Below are positions 10,521 through 22,779 of a stretch of DNA of 64,000 nt, piece after piece. The notes under the pieces were generated by a model. The model made no database searches and was not told the origin of the DNA. It was given only the letters and a program-made list of their open reading frames with translations. Position 1 is the first letter of the stretch; the number at the start of each line of letters is the position of its first letter. The DNA comes from Epiperipatus broadwayi. Its lineage: Eukaryota > Onychophora > Udeonychophora > Euonychophora > Peripatidae. Where the stretch lies: the NCBI GenBank assembly GCA_028023455.1, contig JAQFVV010000030.1, forward strand, positions 4,794,501-4,858,500, read 5' to 3'. Made by a program: the position numbers and the translations under genes.

Positions 10521-11737
10521 ATGGAAAAAATTAGAAGAGGCTGGCCAGCACAGCATCCTCTGTTTTTGCACATAGAGCTATGGAAAGCTCACGAAAAATT
10601 ATCAACATGTAAAGGTTGCATTCTTAAAGGCGATCAGGTCCTAATACCAAAAATAGGTAGATCGCACATACTAAATTTATTACATGAAGGTCATCCAGGC
10701 ATTGTCAGGGCAAAAGCATTAGCCTGTAGTTATGTATGGTGGCCAAGAATCAGCACTGATATAGAAACATTCATAAAAAAATGTTCTAGCTGTCAGTCAT
10801 GTGCAAAAGCACCCCCAGCGAAATATGAAGCATGGAAAGAAGCAGAAAAACCTTGGCAGAGAATTCACATTGACCATTGTGGTCTAATCCACGGACAATT
10901 ATTTCTGGTAGTGGTCGATGCCTACTCAGGATGATCAGAATATAAGCCAGCGAAAAACATAAGTTCAGATGAGACGCTGGACAAGCTCATGGAAATTTTT
11001 TTATACCACGGGCTACTAGAAACCCTCGTATCCGATAATGGAACCGGTTTCACATCTGAAAAATTTGCCGAATTTATGCAGGAATGGGGGATTAAACACA
11101 TCCTTACCCCCACCCCCAATCAAATGGACTGGCCGAGAAAGCGGTACAAAGCTTAAAGTCATCCATGAATAAATTGGGAAAAGAAAGACTCCAAGAGGCA
11201 GTTTTCATGACGTTGCTATATCAGCATTCCACACCCACAGCTAAAATGGGTAGATCACCTGCAGAAAAATACTTAGGCCGGAAATTACGTACAAAGCTCT
11301 CAGCAATAATGCCATCAAAAGAGCATCAAATGCCAATTACGACAAACAACAAATTTTCACCTGATGAACGAGTCTGGGTGAAAAATAATTTAAATAAATC
11401 ATGGACTCAGGCATACGTGGTATGCCATTTAAGTAAACAAGTGGTTGCTGTCTGTATGGAAGACGGCAAACAATTGTGTAAGCACATTAATCAATTGCGC
11501 AAGAGTGCAATAACAGAATGTGCTCCGCAATTGTTTAAAAGTAATGACAAAGAAAATGATACTCACTATGAAACTAAAAGTGAAACAGAAATCATTACTG
11601 CTGACGAAGAAAGTCAAAATAGTGAAGAAAATGAAATAGTCACAGATGGTGAAATTAAATCACCCCCATGCGCAAAGAGGAGAACAAAAATTCCCCTCTG
11701 CCTGCATGATTATGTGTTAAGTTCAGAGAAGAAATGA
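10521..11737 (+). pseudogene. Gypsy integrase, broken by a stop and a frameshift
   Basis: Integrase inserts the element DNA. The N-terminal HHCC zinc domain is visible as HEGHPG...CSSCQSC before residue 95. The catalytic core has IDHCG (first aspartate), SDNGTGFT (second aspartate, about 11034), and the glutamate in NGLAEKAVQSLK near 11123-11158. An in-frame TGA at 10932-10934 and a frameshift near 11115-11125 cut the core. The frame from 11165 gives the C-terminal domain (FSPDERVWVKNNL, then a basic-acidic tail) and stops at 11737. No chromodomain is evident. Confidence 0.88.
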
Positions 11738-11769
11738 AAAAATTTTTTTTTTTAAAAAGTACGTCAGTG

Positions 11770-11784
11770 AACTTGGGGGAGGCG
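11770..11784 (+). promoter_or_regulatory. Polypurine tract
   Basis: CTTGGGGGAGGCG directly precedes the 3' LTR, the position of the plus-strand primer. Confidence 0.7.
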
Positions 11785-12485
11785 TGCTATGTGTGTGTGT
11801 ATTCACATATACACGCAATAATAATAACTCTATTAACTCCATGTATGTGTGTGTATTAACAGGTACACACAATAATAATGTAACTATTACAAATGAATAC
11901 AAGTATGTGTGTGTATGCTTATTAACAGATACACGCAATAATAATGTAACTATTACAAATATTCAAGTATGTGCGTGTATGCTAAAAGCATCACTGTAAC
12001 GATTAAGGTTGGTCAGAGATAACCAAACTGACCACTTTGTACCTCATGTCATGGGATGACCAATGGAAATAGAGAGTGTTACATCCAGGACGGCGGGAAC
12101 AAACAAGGTCAGACTTGCTAGGTGAAGTTGAGGGATGGATGCGTTTTCCTGAGTGCACGGACACTACTTCACTTCACGGAGAGGTCTACCTCTGAACGTA
12201 CTAAGGTAGACCTAGGGACCATTACAGGTCGTATAGACTTTATTATTATTTCTTGTAAGCCTGCGGGCCTGTAAGACTAGAGTTGTATAATAATGTATTA
12301 GTCAGTTTATCTTTGTAATAATTGTATTATATATTGATCCTTGTATATGTATTTATGTATATAAACCTATTAGCTCCACTACCATGTTCGTGTGTTTTAT
12401 TATATAATTACTTGTCGCTGTTGAGTGCGATAAATCTCATTCGAATCTCGACCATATATATATCCGACTAGTACTGGATATTGCA
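11785..12485 (+). repeat. 3' LTR
   Basis: 701 bp, nearly identical to the 5' LTR, lacking about 11 nt of it near 12173. By eye about 20 other substitutions separate the two. Confidence 0.93.
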
Positions 12486-12490
12486 AGTAT
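12486..12490. repeat. Right target-site duplication AGTAT
   Basis: Perfect match to 7179-7183. Confidence 0.9.
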
Positions 12491-13744
12491 CTACTATTAT
12501 TAGTTGGAGAATAAAGATCTCAGATTAACTTATATAACCAGATGTGTATCAGAACCTTGGTTAGGCTATAATGCCAAAAATATGATTATAGTCACTTCAC
12601 TTTGGACCTATGATTCGTTTGGTGATCATTTAGCAGGTGCTTAAAAAGTTATTGACACTTGTGGAAGCTATCCAATCACTATTGAAAATACCAAGCGATA
12701 AATAGTATAAGTAATTGGAAACATTTTTTTTTGTTTACAAACAAAAATAAAGAAAATAATGTATGATATATAAACAAAATTACGTAAAAATAAGGTAAAA
12801 ATAAGATATACGATGTACTTTTTTCACAAATGATTCCACAACTGACAGATAGCTAAAAAATTTAGAAATTAAATTAAACAAACAAAAAGGATAAAAATAT
12901 GAATCTACATATATAAATTAATCAAAAAAATAAAATAAAGCTTACCAATAAATATTGAAGAAAACAAATATGAATTTTATTGTATAACGTAATTTAAAAA
13001 ATAAAAAAAAGGTTGAGTGGAATGTTGAAATCCTATGGCATAGTCATTTAGGTAAATCATTTACAAGATTTTTTGCAGTTGATGAGTATGGAAAATTTAT
13101 AGGAAGTTTTTTGTGAGATTATTGTTGGAGGAAAAAATAAAATAAAAGGAAACGATTTCTTTCTTGACCAAAATAAAGTGAAAATAAAAAATTGTCTGTG
13201 TTTCGATTAAAATAATACTACACTGGGAGACCGTATTTACAGTGACAAACAGGTTTTTCTTGTCGATAAAGAAACTTAAACAAAAATAGATAATTTAGTG
13301 GTATAATATAATAATGTATAGTGATTAAGAGTATTATTATATGTATAAAATTTAATGATAGTTTATTGATGTATATATATAAGTTTTAATTGTAGTATTA
13401 TAATATTGGAATTCATGTATATGTAAGTTTTGGTTGTATTGGTATAATATTTGAATTTTTATATATCTGAAGAAGATTGCAAGGAACAGTCGAAACTGTT
13501 ATTATATAATAATTATTATTTGCTTAAAGGTGTAAGAAGATGGTGATTATTTAATAAGATATAAAAATAGATAATGGATGTTAATTGTAGTTTTTTGCAA
13601 AAAAATGAAGTTAAAATAATCACTTGGTGTGTTTTCAAATAATATTACATATGGTTTTAAAAAAAACTTTTAGACAATTTTAATGAACAATACTTAAAAA
13701 AGACCAATTCTACAAACTAACAAATATTTAAATATGTGTATGTA

Positions 13745-14150
13745 ATTAGATAGGACTTGAATTCAGATTTTCTAGCTCCATATAGCTATCCACTCTATCT
13801 TATACAATTGATGCACGACCACATACATGTGGAAAAGATAGATATTCTCCAATATACATATTTCATGCTGAAACAGCACTCATCAGTTGGTCCAGATCAT
13901 CATCTCCCACACAGCATGAAATACGTATATTGGAGATCATTATTTTTTCACTTGTATGTGATCATATATATATATAAAACGGGATCACTAATTGTATATA
14001 TGTGTGGGAGGTAATGAGTACTGGTTCAGCATGAAATATGTAAATTGGAGACCATTTATCTTTTTCGATGTGTGTACAAGATAGAGTGGATAGCTGTAGG
14101 GTGCTTGAAAGTCTGAGTTTAAATCCTGTCTAATTAATCTAACAAATGTT
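13745..14150. mobile_element. Family B palindromic retroposon
   Basis: Both ends read inward as a tRNA B-box-like segment (AGGACTTGAATTCAGA and its complement TGAGTTTAAATCCTGTC). Both carry the family landmark CAGCACTCATCAGTTGGTCC or its inverse. Other copies are at 15750, 24551, 27690, 31612, 47680, 50680 and 59862. Confidence 0.65.
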
Positions 14151-14476
14151 ACTCTTCAACTCCATAGAATTTTAACATTCCACCCATAACTTAAAAACAA
14201 AAAATACTTTAATTCATTTCACATTTTTATGTTGTTGTTTATTTGTTTAATGGCTTTGTACAACTAAATTCATATTTTTTTCTTTCTTGTTTATTTGTAA
14301 TCTTTATTTTTTTTTAAAAAAAAAAAAAAATTAATTTGTACAAGTAAATTGATATTTTTGTTTTTATTCTTTTCTAAATTTTTTAGACATCTGTCAATTG
14401 TAGTATCATTTGTGAAAAGATTATATATAACATTTTTTAAAATTTTATTTACATAACACATATTACTTTACTTTTG

Positions 14477-14811
14477 TTAAAACAGGCAAAACTCTCCCTA
14501 CAGTAGTGCCACTCAGTGCCAACCAGAGTAATCAATGGATGCCATAAGGCTTGTGCATAAAATCCCTATCTAGTGCCTCCTCATCCAATATCCCCAGACT
14601 AGTTTCTGCCTTGTGGCCTTCATCAGTGAGGAGCTTTGGATCTGAGAGCACTGCACCTAGATCTTAAGATTTTATGCACAAACCTTCTGGCATCCATTGA
14701 TTACTCTGGTTGGCACTGAGTGGCCCTACTGTATGGAGAGTTTTGCCTGTTTTAATAACAGTAATGTGCTAGCGTAAGAAATAGTGATCATGTGATGTTT
14801 AATGGTTTAAT
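14477..14811. mobile_element. Family A palindromic retroposon (A1)
   Basis: The arms are CAGGCAAAACTCTCC...CCAACCAGAGTAATCAATGG and the inverse ending GGAGAGTTTTGCCTG. The element lies inside the right arm of the 12610-14965 inverted repeat. Flanks ACTTTACTTTTG (14465-14476) and ACTTCATTTTTG (14812-14823) match at 10 of 12 positions, the likely target duplication. Confidence 0.75.
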
Positions 14812-14965
14812 ACTTCATTTTTGTTTGTAAACAAAAAAAAAGATATTCTGACTAGTTCTACCATTTATTGCTTGGTATTTTCACTAGTAGTCGGATAGCT
14901 CCTCCAAGTGTGATTATAATGTCCTTAAGCACCTGCTAAATAAAGAATCACCATTTATTTTTTTG

Positions 14966-15749
14966 TCTTTTTGCTACATTTTTAAATTCCATAAGACAAG
15001 ACAAAAAAAAACAAAACGTTAGTATTAAGCTTTGTGATATATATAAAGAAAATGTACACATATAAATGTAAATTAATAATAGAAAAAAAAAATTAAATTT
15101 TTATTGATATATAAAAATGGTATTTATTATGTGTACTTATTTAAATGAATAGTTTACAAGTATAGTTTTTATGTATGTATGTTGTGCAACTTGATTACGT
15201 AACTAAACAACAGAATAATACAATCAACCGATAACACTTGATTAGTCCCAGCCTATAATTTCTTCTATCACTTCAATTTTAGAGCTTCATCATTCTTTTT
15301 CACATCATGTTTTAAATACTAAGTAAGAAAAATTTCTGACAAGGAAATTTAAAATGTTCATAGTATATACCGAATTAAAAATATAATATCTATTATCATT
15401 AGGTGAAGCTTCACCAAAAACAATTTATGATTTTTCAGACCCTCCTTAAGTGATTGTTTCCTGTAGCTTCTTTTGATTTTGGACATTGAAAAGTATACTA
15501 ATTGATAGAACTAATTATTCGTTCTATATGTGAAGCTCTTTTAGGGCTAAAAAATTTAAAGTTTTGTAAGAGATTTTTATACTTCAAATGTATGTTAAGA
15601 ATTGTAGCAATGTTAAAATAGAACAAATGTTATTAGTAAGAAAAATAAATTCCATTGATAATCCTATAATTAAAAACTTTGAGGAAAACAGCAGAGTTTA
15701 AAACAAATTAGAAAATATCTCTAGCATAGATAATTCATTATTCTAATTA
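14966..15749. other. AT-rich DNA, nothing recognised
   Basis: No frame, structured repeat or RNA gene was recognised here. Confidence 0.4.
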
Positions 15750-16038
15750 AATATAGGGGATTTGAACACAGACTTCCAAACACCGTTCAACTATCCATAA
15801 TATCTCGTACCACTGATTCATATCACCACACACATGTGGAAAAGATAAATAAACACCAATATACGTATTTCATGCTGAACCAGTATTCATCATTTGGTCC
15901 AGATTATCAGCACGCAATACGTATATGGGTGATGATTTATTTTTTCTACATGTGTGTAATCATATGCGTCAGTGGTATGAAATAGTGTGGATAGTTGAAG
16001 AGTGCTTGAAAGTCTGAGTTCAAATCCCCTATATTTAC
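15750..16038. mobile_element. Family B palindromic retroposon
   Basis: The palindrome runs from ATATAGGGGATTTGAACACA to TGAGTTCAAATCCCCTATAT. Both ends carry the B-box-like GATTTGAAC. Centre near 15905. No protein. Confidence 0.75.
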
Positions 16039-16773
16039 AATTAAGCTCTAGGTATATGAAGAATGCCTATATTTCATATTCTAATTAAAATAATTTTATC
16101 AATAAATTAAAAATGGACTCCAACAATATCTGATTCATAAGATTTTCAAACAAATGAAAAACAATTTATGCTAATACAGTGAAAAATATCTTACAAATAA
16201 AAATAACTAACTTATCTGCATAATTGCAGTAATACTTTGATTTAGAATATTCATGAAAATGTAAAAATGACAGCTGAGGATTACACAATCACCTGTGAGA
16301 AGTGTACCTGCAGCTGTATTAAAATCTTTTTTGTAAGTTTCACACTGATAAAGCAATCATTATTGCTATTATTGATGTCAATGTCTTCATAATGAGGTCT
16401 CATTGATTAATTTTATGAGTTTTTAACACAAAAAGCTAGGGGGGGGGGCTAAAAATTCTACATCACCCAAATGGATATATTGTTCAGGAATTTCATAATG
16501 TTGCAAAAAAGCAAATATTTCCAAAAATATACATTTTATAATCATCAGTAGTGCAATAAGTCTGGCAGAGCAAATCCAAGAACTGCCATCTCAACTTTGA
16601 GGCTCACGATTTACTAGTTTTATTCAATAAATATGGACAAGTTTCAAACTTTAAGTACCGGTCAGAAAAATGGCTTCTATTCCAGTATTAACCAACTGTC
16701 ATTTTTACCATCACGCAATAAACACATTCAACCTCTATAAATATCCATTTTGCATGAAAAAGATCAATTTTGA
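16039..16773. other. Spacer, nothing recognised
   Basis: A G9 run lies at 16440-16448. The short frame at 16670-16861 overlaps the pseudogene downstream in another frame, and I do not trust it. Confidence 0.4.
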
Positions 16774-18210
16774 GGTTTTCAATCACAATGTGTCTTTTGT
16801 AAGGCTTGCTCTAATCTCATTAAAGAATGTCCTGGTCATTTTTGTAAACAATGTGGACTGAAAAATCACACCAGTGCAGCAAACTCTTTGGATAATCATA
16901 TTGGCCCACTAACTCTACCTGGAAAACCAGCTCAATTTTCAACTCCAAGTAGGAAGCCAGGTACTGCACAAAATGAACTATCTATTACAAACATTGACAT
17001 AAAAGAGATTGATTACTATGATCCATTTTGAATAGAACAGCACAACAAAGGTGTATTTCTAGATTCTTATACCTCCTCTAATGAGGAATATCAAATAGTG
17101 GGAGATAGAAAAAGTGCTTCCAAGAATGTTAAGAGGAATAAAAGAGCCAAGTGAAGAATATCATTTATCACAATGTGAGGGATTCATAAAAAAATTAAAA
17201 ACATTTTAAATCTAACATGAATATAACTACTGACAAAAAAACTAAACTTGCAAATTCTGCATTGGAAATGAACACTTCAATTGAAGAATCTTTATATTAC
17301 ATAAGTAGGCAAAGCCAGGATTATAAAAATCCAATAATTTATAGGCAACCATCTCTCTCAACAGAAGTTGATATGGAAAAGAGAACTGGATCTATATAAC
17401 GATCACAATCCTGCAATGATTTGAAATAGATATTATGTGGTAAATCATCATGTAAGCTGATTTTGCTACTCTTCATTGCTCTTGATACCTTATGGCTCAA
17501 ATTGAATTCTCCATCATTTCAACACTGCAGCATAGACAAGATACAACAACTGATCTTGCCAAAGTAGGTCTAGTTTTATCATAGTGATATCTTGGGTTTT
17601 TAATTATAAATTAAATTTGAGAATTTATTACTATATTATGTACCCAACCCTTAGTTCTTACATCATATTTGCTGCCAGTCTTAGATATTTGTCTCTCCAT
17701 CTTGAATTCTGAAACCAAACATGGAACTTTCTATTACTGATGTAAGGGGCATTAACTCTGCCCAATGTATATTTGTCCTTAACAATTGTATCAATACTGT
17801 GTAAATGCTTATCTTAATCTTGAACATTATTTAGGCAAATTTGGATATTGTAAATTCTCAGTATCTACTACTGCAGTATCAGAAGTTGATACTCTTATGA
17901 TAAGTCCCTTAGACAAACATTCCAAGATATTATATTTATATTACCATATTAGTATAATCATTTTATCATTTGGATTTTACTCTAAATCTCGTGACACTAT
18001 TTTTTTTTTCATATGTCATAGCATCGGCCGGGAGGCGAACCCGCAATAACCGTTTGCAACCAAGTGTTTGCTTGCAAGGCGGCTGTGCTGACCTCTCGAC
18101 TAACAACGCTTGATACATGACACTATTTGTATAACAAATCCCAGTAATTTGTCAATAAATCAGACCAATGTAGGATTAGCAACTAATTCTTACCCTAATG
18201 GGGAACTTTA
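16774..18210 (+). pseudogene. Degraded host-like coding sequence, possible membrane protein
   Basis: A frame open for 85 codons (16774-17031) continues past one TGA to 17154. Then come frame-shifted segments at 17144-17209 and 17217-17399, together about 200 codons of non-repetitive, complex protein. It starts with CVFCKACSNLIKECPGHFCK, a C-x2-C-x2-C...C-x2-C pattern that could bind zinc. A polar middle with YYDPF and SYTSSNEEYQ follows, then TEVDMEKRTGSI and, after a stop, SQSCNDL. A hydrophobic run, CKLILLLFIALDTLWL near 17450-17510, could be a membrane segment. A further frame, 17786-18210 once the retroposon at 18003-18117 is removed, has several N-x-S/T sites. Stops and shifts indicate a pseudogene. 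I do not recognise the parent, and it is unlike the retroelement proteins here. Confidence 0.4.
18003..18117 (-). mobile_element. Family D tRNA-like mini-retroposon (D1)
   Basis: On the minus strand it reads GCGTTGTTAGTCGAGAGGTC (A-box-like), a long variable region, then GCGGGTTCGCCTCCCGGCC (B-box-like) and a poly-A end. An 11-bp target duplication TGACACTATTT flanks it (17992-18002 and 18118-18128). It interrupts the pseudogene above. Confidence 0.8.
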
Positions 18211-18501
18211 ATATATTCTATTATAGTTTTGTTACCAATATGGTACTTACATACTTTGCCTACTGGACGCTCATCATCTATTTTTTTTAATTAATAAATT
18301 GTTTTTCTCTTCACTAGTAAAAATTGTAATTATAAATATGCGACTTTTTTTCGCATGCGTTAGTGAAGCTATAATTATACTATAATGTTTAATAGGTCTG
18401 CTTAGCGCTTTCAAGATTTAATGTTCAAATCTCATACTCATAGCTTTGTGAATGAAGACTGTTGTGATTTATTGTACACATATGCAAATGAGTTTGAATT
18501 T

Positions 18502-18786
18502 TTAATTAGTTAGTCCATTGTTTGAGAGAGCAAAGCATGCCTCTCTTCTATTAATGGCATTGAGATCATTTGCTATGTAAAAAGCTTCTTTAACTTTTCT
18601 TTTGGCATCACTCTTCTCTGTACAAATTATTTGGGCAGAACTAGGTTCAAATACATGGCCTGTAGCTGCTTGGTGGTACCAAAATACTGATGTTCCTTCA
18701 TTTTTATTTTTAACTCTGTTGTATGCATACCTATGTTGGTAAATTCTTGTATTAAGGTTATCTATTTTCAGAGGCTCAGAATACAT
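18502..18786 (-). pseudogene. PLE lineage 2-like GIY-YIG endonuclease, C-terminal fragment
   Basis: The 94-codon frame resembles the C-terminal two thirds of the endonuclease at 40554-41120. Shared are a YNRVKNKNEGTSVFWYHQ core matching FNRAQKNSNTSSVFLEHAKQ, ATGHVFEPSSAQIICTEKSD matching SGHNFTPANPIILCSESNN, and KRKVKEAFYI with NAINRREACF matching KRKIKEAFYI with HAINRKDTCF. The GIY-YIG start itself is missing, so nuclease activity is impossible. Isolated fragment without RT. Confidence 0.75.
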
Positions 18787-18912
18787 GGTATAAACAATAT
18801 GGCTGACTCTAAGTTATCATATTCAATCATTATGTTTTTTTTATTTATTAAAATGATAAAGAAACACAAAAGCCCAAAGAGTTGTAATTCAAAAATTTTT
18901 CAATGTAAATAG

Positions 18913-21523
18913 TGTACCGGTCGAAACCCACCACCACCGCAAGTCAAATCGGATTCAAACTCAGCTGAACCAAAACTGAATTCAAACCCAACTCAACAGC
19001 TCAGATAGCAGAAATTGACGGCACAGTGCCATGCGCCAAGAACTAGCTCAACGGTTGGTGAGGACTAGAGACCCTTTTACTGACACGAATATCAATTAAC
19101 TTTGACTACTTTTAAATCGAATCATATGTATGTTCAGGTTGCCAACACAGACAGCGAGTATTAACATTTAAATAATTATAAAAGAATGATGAACTGAGAA
19201 ACCAAGTATGTTAGAAAATATTTAATAAGAATAATTTGTTTCGTTTCCATAAAACATAGAATGCATTAATTACCTCTAGTCTTTAAGAGAATTTACAAAT
19301 ATAATAAGAGTGGCGGTCCTTATCATATGCCAACAATTATTACACAACATAGAATTCTATGTCTACACCCCCAACGAGAAATATAAAGGCGGATAAAGGT
19401 ATTCATTAAGAACGGAAATGATTGTTCTAATTTTATTACGGTGGAATGTGAGATTTATTTTCACGTTCGGAAATCTATTCATGAAGAGCAAAATGTATTT
19501 TAGGGCATAACGTTAAAATTGATTTGAAACTTATTGAATTAATAATATATTTGAGAATTTGTTCGACTTTAATTTAAATCACTTCATCACGAATTACGAG
19601 CATGGAGCGGGTTTTACCGGAACAGAGATGCAACGGTACTGGCGGCTTACGAGGCAGAGAGTAAAATTGAAATATGATCGCTAGTCGATGATTGAAGTCC
19701 TATGGCGGCTTGCATCTAACAAGTCTTATGCCCTTTGACTAATGAATACGAAAGGAGGTAATTTCTTCCTTGAGAAATTTAAATAAGAGAATATGATCAC
19801 CGACCAGCCTAACGGAGCGGAAGATTGCCCTGTGTCAGCAACGTTCGATGATGATGACTTGATGGTCATCGTTGAAAAATAAAACCCAGTAGAATGCTCT
19901 ACGTGATGACTTGACCAATTAATTAAAGTCAAGCGGGCTTTTAAGAAAACTTATTTGAAAGTATTTGGAAACTATATTAACTATGCCCTAACAACGTGCT
20001 CTTCCTGAAGCTAAAGAAAATAACAAAGTGGAATTAAAATATAGTTAACCCTTTATCGACCCGTTTTGCAGTAAAAATATTCAAAGATTATATTTAAATA
20101 AATATATATTAGTGGAACAAGAAATCAATATTTTAACCTTATGTGAGTATAAAAAAAACACTTGCAACTTAAGAGCTGGGGACATAGGTGAAAAACGGAG
20201 CTAATAATTTATTATTAGCCAATTATAAAAATAGTAAACATGTAATATTTCTTTCGACTCGATGATTGATAGAACTTATAAATTTAGTTCTAATGGGCGA
20301 GAATTACTATTTAAAATTAATATATTATTTGCGTGAGGCAAATAGATCAAAGGAGCTCATCGAGTCGAGAGATTATTGGCATATAATTTTAAATACGACA
20401 TTAAAGCACACAAATATATATATATTAAATGAACCGCCAGGTAAGAAAAGAAAAAGTTTAAAGACTAGAGATTGAAAGAATTACGCTATAGATTTACAGT
20501 AGCATTTTATAAATATTTTACATTGAAGAATAAAGAGCTCTTAAATAGGAGGAGAGTAGAATAAAGTTCGAACTGGCCAGAAAGTTTAACGTTCATTTAG
20601 AAATATATTACCCTTCCGTGCTGAGTCCTTAATTTACACCTCCAGGTTGTTAAAACGTAGGCACCATTGATTGATTACTGGAACAGCATTTTAATAGCTT
20701 TTCATAATTTTAGCAGCATGATCGGTCCGGAAAAGATTCAGCAGCCCCATTGAGGAACCGTAGCCAGATTCCTGATGTTTTAGCCCTCTATCATGATGAA
20801 ATACAATTTATACGCACAGAGTTCACTGCACTACTCGAGAACAAAAGCTAGCCTTTTTTCCTGACTTTTCAGGGCTATATATACTGTTCACTGATGCCTT
20901 CCGGCTAGCGCTCATTTTATTATCAATGTCTTTTTTTATAATTAGTTGTTTTCAAATACATTCCCTCGATAAGGCTTTCAAACTAATTAGCTTGAATTCC
21001 TTCTCTAATTGAAAATGAATTCTTAAAATCTGAAAATGATTTAATTAGAAAAATGAATCCTTATCTTTTTCCAATTCATAAAGCTTTACTATTGTTTTTA
21101 AGAATTTTAAAGCTTATCGAAGGAATGTAGCTTTTAATCACCGAAACTTTACAAATTATTTAAAGGTGAAAAAAAAAACAAGTATTCCCGACGCAATGAA
21201 ACTTTCGAACAATTATATATATTTAATATTTACAAATATATATACGCACAATCCACGCAATTTAATATATATAAATTCATGAATATTTTATCATGAATTT
21301 ATTTAGAGAATTGATCAATTTTAAACTAAACTAATTAATTTTGCTACGCATTTGAAATAAGTTATTCATTATGGAAATTAACGTGGATTGAACGTATAAA
21401 GCCCCATTGCATTGGAAATTTAAGGTTAGTATTAGGGTAAATAACATGAAGCTAGGATCGAACTCAGATCCGACTGCTTCAATACAGTACATATTTTGTT
21501 AAAAAAAAACAAAACATCATTTA
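18913..21523. other. Long noncoding block of different base texture
   Basis: From TGTACCGGTC at 18913 onward the DNA is less AT-rich and lacks the repeat families seen elsewhere. TGTACCGGTC also starts the LTR-like insertion at 27879, so this may be the beginning of another LTR. AATAG flanks 18908-18912 and recurs after GGCA at 20341, but I do not trust that as a boundary because similar texture continues to about 20930. The 69-aa frame at 20266-20475 has no recognisable motif. Confidence 0.35.
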
Positions 21524-21680
21524 TAGTTTTAACAAGGCTGTAAACCTTAGCAATGAGCGTCTGAAAAAATCGTCACTAGGGACCTCTGTAGGTCTTTAAA
21601 ACACATGCTTACCTACAGAGGTCCCTAGTGACGATTTTTTCAGACGCTCATTGCTAAGGTTTACAGCCTTGTTAAAACTA
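21524..21680. repeat. Perfect 69-bp inverted repeat (hairpin)
   Basis: The left arm to 21593 (ending GGGACCTCTGTAGGT) and the right arm from 21611 (starting ACCTACAGAGGTCCC) are exact reverse complements for about 69 bp around a 17-nt loop. No mismatch was found by eye. Confidence 0.93.
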
Positions 21681-22779
21681 TTACTGAAATAATAGTGAGT
21701 GTTTAATAAATTTATAATTAAAACATTTAGTAAACTATGATAAATATACAGACACACATCATTTTTTAAGCAAGCACTATACCATAATTTTGAAAATATT
21801 CCATTGAAACACACAAAAAACAAAAAATTATAAATAACATGTAAATGCAGTAAAGAAAATAAAAAATAAAACATGATTAAGCAAAGTATAACAAACATTC
21901 GGGTGAGGAGTATCCTGTAATTTTGAAAATTATCCAGTGCATCTTATTCTGTTAATGAAATATTCCAAATTTTAATCATATTTCCAGTTCTGTCAATGAA
22001 ATATTCCAGATATTAATTATATTTCTAAAAATGATATGGTAAAGAAGGAATGTTAAAAAACCATGTGTAAACTTGAAAAGTAAACAAAATATTGAAGGTG
22101 TTTACTGTAATTATTGCTATTTTAAAAGAAAGTCAAACCACAATTAAAACAAAGCATATACCATTTGTTAAAATGAAATGACTTTGTGATTTATTTGAAA
22201 CTTACTTATTTATTTATTTTTCTCTTTTCAGACAAAGGTTAGTAGGTAATGCTTGAGACTTATAATCGCTTGAAGGATAATTTGTGTTTTGCTAATCTTC
22301 AATTCCATAATCACTTATTTAAGCCATCATTAGAATATTGTTTTACATATAATTCTTATCTGCAAATGTAGCTTGGATCCGATAAAATTCCCTTTGTTTC
22401 CAATTTATATTTTTGCTGAATAATTAAATCACTGATCACGTTAACTCCTGAGAGTAATTCATTTAATGTCTCTTAATATTGCTCTTGGTATCCAGATATA
22501 TTTTACGCATAGCTAGTCAGATAAGCAATATTATAGATGTAATTAATGATTAAACCATCCAATGATTGGACTAGTTTATTTTCAGTTATACATATACTTT
22601 GATAAAATAAGCCAAGACCTGAGATACATTACAATGGAAGAGAATTGTCCATTACAACTAGCTCCCAACCATTGGGGTGATTGTAAGTTCCGTCACAATA
22701 TAAGGCAGCAATTCATGACTAAATTTTCAACTGAATCAAAACAAATGTATAAAAGAAAATGTGAAAATGATGGCAAATA
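21681..22779. other. AT-rich DNA, nothing firm
   Basis: A TTTCTCTTTTCAG acceptor-like site is at about 22220-22232, and a 72-aa frame is at 22562-22780. Neither is supported by a recognisable protein. Confidence 0.35.

Larger units (their letters stand above)
7184..12485 (+). mobile_element. Complete Ty3/Gypsy-type LTR retrotransposon, inactivated
   Basis: This 5.3-kb insertion has two LTRs (7184-7895 and 11785-12485), both starting TG and ending CA. It is flanked by a perfect 5-bp target duplication AGTAT at 7179-7183 and 12486-12490. Inside, in order, are a primer binding site, gag, two zinc knuckles, protease, reverse transcriptase, RNase H and integrase, with a purine tract before the 3' LTR. 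The PR-RT-RH-INT order defines the Ty3/Gypsy group. There is no env-like ORF. The LTRs differ by about 20 substitutions and one ~11-nt gap by eye, so the insertion is not new. Stops and frameshifts in gag, RNase H and integrase and a changed RT active site make it non-autonomous. Confidence 0.93.
12610..14965. repeat. 2.3-kb nested inverted repeat
   Basis: The left arm (about 12610-13070) and right arm (about 14140-14965) pair: TTTAGCAGGTGCTTAA with its complement near 14927, AAAATACCAAGC with GCTTGGTATTTT, GTTTACAAACAAAAAT with ATTTTTGTTTGTAAAC, and GGAATGTTGAAATCCTATGG with the complement near 14160-14185. The middle holds a family B palindrome, a PLE-like tail (CTGAAGAAGATTGC...GTCGAAACTG at 13469-13500), and the right arm is interrupted by a family A element. 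There is a short coding-like stretch near 13025-13112 (HSHLGKSFTRFF) that I cannot assign. Confidence 0.7.

Noticed and set aside
7184-12485. Endogenous retrovirus with env
   Set aside because: After integrase there is only the integrase C-terminal tail before the polypurine tract. No env-like frame, signal peptide or membrane segment is present.
18003-18117. Functional tRNA gene
   Set aside because: The A and B boxes are degenerate, the spacing between them is too long, and a poly-A end with target duplication shows retroposition.
18908-20345. LTR 18913-20340 with AATAG duplication
   Set aside because: The right AATAG is weak evidence. Sequence of the same texture continues past it, and the supposed end GGCA matches no other LTR here.
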